DNA of 64,000 nt from Chitinilyticum piscinae. GTDB taxonomy: Bacteria; Pseudomonadota; Gammaproteobacteria; Burkholderiales; Chitinibacteraceae. The stretch lies in assembly GCF_015223195.1 (NCBI RefSeq), contig NZ_JADFUA010000004.1, positions 248,001 through 312,000 on the forward strand. Reading direction: 5' to 3'. Shown piece after piece: positions 61,287-64,000 of this stretch. A model generated the notes under the pieces. That model did no database searches and was not told the origin of the DNA. It saw only the letters and a list, made by a program, of their open reading frames with translations. Position 1 is the stretch's first letter. Every line of letters starts with the position of its first letter. Position numbers and translations under genes: made by a program.

Positions 61287-62654
61287 TCAGCGCATCACAT
61301 GCCGGAAGCCGGCCGCCGGGGTGTCGAGCCGTGTCTCGCCCGAGGCAGCGATCGACTGCTGAAGCTGGCGCCGCTGCAACACACTTTCGGCCCAGCCGAG
61401 GATGAAAAACAGCGCCGGCATTGGTTGCTCACCGAGATAGACAGTTCCCAGCGAGACGAACACCATCATGATGATTCCGGCAAAGGTAAACGGCAGCGAC
61501 GCCCGCCCGGCCGTTTCCTGCAGCCCTCGCCGGACAAGCCGTACCGTCATCCAGCCCATCACGCCCAGCAGCAAGCCCAGTGCAAGCACGCCATGCATCA
61601 GCGCCAGCAGCAGGTAGTAGTTGTCGATGGACTCCATGCCCCCCACCTTGGGCCAGGTATTGCGCCCCCAGCCCAGCCAGGCATGCTCCAGTGCAATATC
61701 CTCGTACTTGTCCATCAGTTCCTTGCGGTACATGGCGGACTCCTGCGATTGCGTCATCACCATGCCCGGCCGGATATCGAGGTAGGCATCGATTGCCATC
61801 TGGCCGATGATGCCGGCGACAAGAAACGCGGCGAGAACGCTCCACAACCGTTTCTGCCGTTCCTTGCCGTGCGATACCCACATCAGCACGCCACCTGCCA
61901 GACCACCCAGCCATGGGCCTCGCGCCACGGTCATCAGGATGCCGGCCAGCAGCAGTCCGTTGACCCACCAAGCCTTGCTGCCGGGCAGGCGGATATGGCG
62001 CATGCGGCTTTCCCAACAATTGCCCCACTGCAGCCAGCGGGCCAGCCGCCATGCGATGGCCAGCATGATGCCGGCCAGAATCGCATGCGAATACGGGCCG
62101 GCGATACGGGCAACCCCATGCCGGAAGGTAGTGACCCAGCCCAAGCCCTGCCCAGGAAAAAACGGCCCCAGCAACAGGTGCCAGGGATTGATGCCAAAGC
62201 GGAACTGATACACGCTGATCGCAGAAACAAGCACGCAGCAGATCACGAACACCCGGGCACAGGCGATGTCGTCGTGCAGATCACGCAATAGCCAGCGGGC
62301 ACACAGATACGGCGCCACCACCGAAGCCAGCATGGCAAACATCAGATTCTGCGCCTCGTTGTATCCGGCATTGCTGAGTTCGGAATAAGCAACGCAGATG
62401 GCAAATGCCACGACCAGGCCGTCGGTAATGGAGGGAACCCAGCCTTGACGCTCGCGCCACAGCGCGAACAGGAAGACCGGCAGTATGGCAGCCTGATTGA
62501 AGCTCGGATCGGGCAAGCCCGGGGTATTCGCCCGATAGCAATCCGGCAGCAGCAGCAGCACAGGCAGATAACCGCGAATCAGCGCATGCCGGCAGCCGTT
62601 GCGCCACAGCAGCAACACTAGACCCAGAGGCGCCAGATAAACGATGTATTGCAT
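61287..62654 (-). CDS. O-antigen ligase / Wzy-like polymerase
   Basis: A 455-residue inner-membrane protein with about 10-12 helices and a long periplasmic loop (about 300-340, IRPGMVMTQSQESAMYRKEL, HAWLGWGRNTWPKVGG), the layout of the O-antigen ligase (Wzy_C) family. In this locus it probably polymerises flipped repeat units. The ATG at 62654 has GGAGG upstream and overlaps the stop of the glycosidase gene, TGATG. Confidence 0.88.
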   Translation of the reverse strand: MQYIVYLAPLGLVLLLWRNGCRHALIRGYLPVLLLLPDCYRANTPGLPDPSFNQAAILPVFLFALWRERQGWVPSITDGLVVAFAICVAYSELSNAGYNEAQNLMFAMLASVVAPYLCARWLLRDLHDDIACARVFVICCVLVSAISVYQFRFGINPWHLLLGPFFPGQGLGWVTTFRHGVARIAGPYSHAILAGIMLAIAWRLARWLQWGNCWESRMRHIRLPGSKAWWVNGLLLAGILMTVARGPWLGGLAGGVLMWVSHGKERQKRLWSVLAAFLVAGIIGQMAIDAYLDIRPGMVMTQSQESAMYRKELMDKYEDIALEHAWLGWGRNTWPKVGGMESIDNYYLLLALMHGVLALGLLLGVMGWMTVRLVRRGLQETAGRASLPFTFAGIIMMVFVSLGTVYLGEQPMPALFFILGWAESVLQRRQLQQSIAASGETRLDTPAAGFRHVMR

Positions 62655-64000
62655 CACCCACCTCCGGGTTGCAGCACGACCAGGCTTTCAGCAGGAATAC
62701 GATCATTCGCACGCCCTGACTGACAGGCAAGAGTACTGCGTTGCAACTGGATCTCCATGCGCTGCCCCTCATTGCTGCCCGGCAGTCTCCCATCCAGCAG
62801 GCTGCGCCGCAGTGCACCGGAACAGGCCAGTTCGACATTCACGATGCCACTGCCGCTATTGAGTATGGCATAGCGTTGCGGCACTGCCCCGGGCGCAGCG
62901 GCCAGTCCGAGCAACACCAGATCGGCACAGCCCGCACCACGACACTGCACCCGCCAGGCCACACCGGGGCCCAGCTCGTTGAGTTGCTGCAGGGCCAGCC
63001 CGGTCGGGCGCCAGCGGCCACTGGCGGCCAGATCCCGCGTGATGCCGAACAGGGCCACGTCGCCCTTTCCCGCATCAAGCCGCACGCTATAACCCGCCAG
63101 ACTATAGACCGCCAACTCGCGCACCCCGGCCAGACGCGCTTCCAGCAACTGCCTGGCCAACCCCACCCCGGCAATGCTTGATGCCAGAATGCGGTTGCGC
63201 TCAACAGCAGAAGCCTCCCCCAGAGTGGTATGAAAATTGATTTCATAGACAGCCAGCCGCTTGCCTGCCGCACGAACCCTGGACTGCTGCTGTGCCAGCC
63301 GCTCCAGCTGGCTGCTCAGGGCCTCACGCCGCTGGGCAGTCAGATCGCCGCGATGTCCAAGCTCATACATGAAATAAGGAGCCACTGCGATTCGATCAAC
63401 ACCATTGGCATTCACGATCGCGCCCGGACTGTCAGGCCACAGAAAAGGTGCATTGGCGACCGTCAGAAGACGCCGGCCTTTGCCAAAACCCTGACGTGCC
63501 GCAGCAAAAGCACGTTCGACGGCTTCGCGGTGCTTCGCCACATCGGTCAGTCCTGCCGGGCGGAACAGGGCATTCCAGTTTTCATTCCCGAATTCCAGCA
63601 CAACTTCATCCAGCTGATGGCGATCGGCCTCCTGCCTCAGACGCAAGGCAAATTCGCGCCACTCTTCAGCCGATAGCGTTGTCGGGCCAATCACCCACGG
63701 CCTGGAGCCAGTGGCTGCACATAATTCGAACAGCTCGGGAATACTATAGGGATAGAACGTTTCCGCATCACCCGGCCGGTAGCGTACCGGCTGGCGATGG
63801 AACTCCCCGACAAAGCGGTTGGCTACCGTATCCCCAAGCTGCCCCTGCCAGTCGCGCAGATAGCCCGGAGCCAACAGCTTCAGCGAGTCCAGAACTGCTC
63901 GGCGAAAACCGCCAGCGCTAGAAGCAGCCTCACCCAGATACACCTCGTCAATCCAGATCTCGCCATCACCCACGGCTTCCAGACTCAATGCCATGGGTGC
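62654..64000 (-). CDS. Glycosidase-like (clan GH-A) protein, N-terminus beyond the window
   Basis: 448 codons of an open frame that runs off the window. The reading upstream of the first methionine stays open and looks like the end of a carbohydrate-binding jelly-roll (DGEIWIDEVYLG), so the true start lies outside. The rest is a TIM barrel (LEFGNENWNALFRPAGL is the acid/base NE motif, then a glutamate-bearing strand RLAVYEINFHTTLGEASA as possible nucleophile) with a C-terminal beta domain. It resembles GH39/GH51-like enzymes found with exopolysaccharide loci, where they cut or edit the polymer. Family not certain. Confidence 0.75.
   Translation of the reverse strand, partial: APMALSLEAVGDGEIWIDEVYLGEAASSAGGFRRAVLDSLKLLAPGYLRDWQGQLGDTVANRFVGEFHRQPVRYRPGDAETFYPYSIPELFELCAATGSRPWVIGPTTLSAEEWREFALRLRQEADRHQLDEVVLEFGNENWNALFRPAGLTDVAKHREAVERAFAAARQGFGKGRRLLTVANAPFLWPDSPGAIVNANGVDRIAVAPYFMYELGHRGDLTAQRREALSSQLERLAQQQSRVRAAGKRLAVYEINFHTTLGEASAVERNRILASSIAGVGLARQLLEARLAGVRELAVYSLAGYSVRLDAGKGDVALFGITRDLAASGRWRPTGLALQQLNELGPGVAWRVQCRGAGCADLVLLGLAAAPGAVPQRYAILNSGSGIVNVELACSGALRRSLLDGRLPGSNEGQRMEIQLQRSTLACQSGRANDRIPAESLVVLQPGGG

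Overview
The window is a high-GC proteobacterial chromosome segment, most likely from a betaproteobacterium of the Neisseriales (Chromobacteriaceae or Chitinibacteraceae type). This placement is inferred from the smc-zipA-ligA order, the DUF2863 gene and the style of the chemoreceptor and sensor genes. No plasmid, phage, insertion sequence or CRISPR array was seen.

Layout. (1) 1-11000 holds housekeeping genes: ligA (cut by the window edge), zipA and smc on the minus strand, then a SYLF lipoprotein-like protein, Dps, a DJ-1/PfpI protein, a periplasmic-binding-like protein, a YkgJ-type cysteine-cluster protein, a DUF2863 protein and tRNA-Ser(GGA). (2) 11097-21297 is a signalling block: a chemoreceptor with repeated HAMP-like units, a 2081-residue multi-PAS hybrid kinase with two receivers, an Hpt and a C-terminal EAL domain, and a response regulator. 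(3) 21363-38718 is a metal and oxidative stress region. It has a complete bufferin-type operon (bufA-bufB-bufC-doxX-ECF sigma-anti-sigma) and a second bufA-bufB pair made by a 1.19-kb indel-free duplication 4828 bp away. A third bufA-like gene lies in a glutaredoxin-bufA-doxX-redoxin operon. The rest includes an S24/XRE repressor with candidate operators, ArsI plus a SigZ-like sigma factor, a GST, a PNPOx-ferredoxin reductase fusion, a YHS protein, an AhpD-like protein and a LysR regulator. (4) 39436-64000 is a Wzx/Wza-type exopolysaccharide locus: an initiating sugar transferase, a WecG-type transferase fused to left-handed beta-helix repeats, an NDP-sugar pyrophosphorylase, a Wzz/BY-kinase-like protein lacking the P-loop lysine, glycosyltransferases, acetyltransferases, flippase, outer-membrane exporter, polymerase and a glycosidase that runs off the window.

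The most notable system is embedded in the polysaccharide locus. A stand-alone H-NOX haem sensor is translationally coupled to a protein with HNOBA, PAS, PP2C (SpoIIE) phosphatase and RsbW-like ATPase domains, followed by an OmpR-type regulator. A STAS anti-sigma antagonist, an Hpt protein, a receiver-kinase and a single receiver lie upstream, and a PilZ protein lies downstream. Read together these suggest a nitric-oxide-gated partner-switching circuit, with c-di-GMP input, controlling exopolysaccharide. That circuit is inference; the domains are visible in the sequence.

Two genes (24676-25214 and 34852-35339) carry single-base frameshifts just after intact signal peptides. They may be real lesions or sequencing errors.
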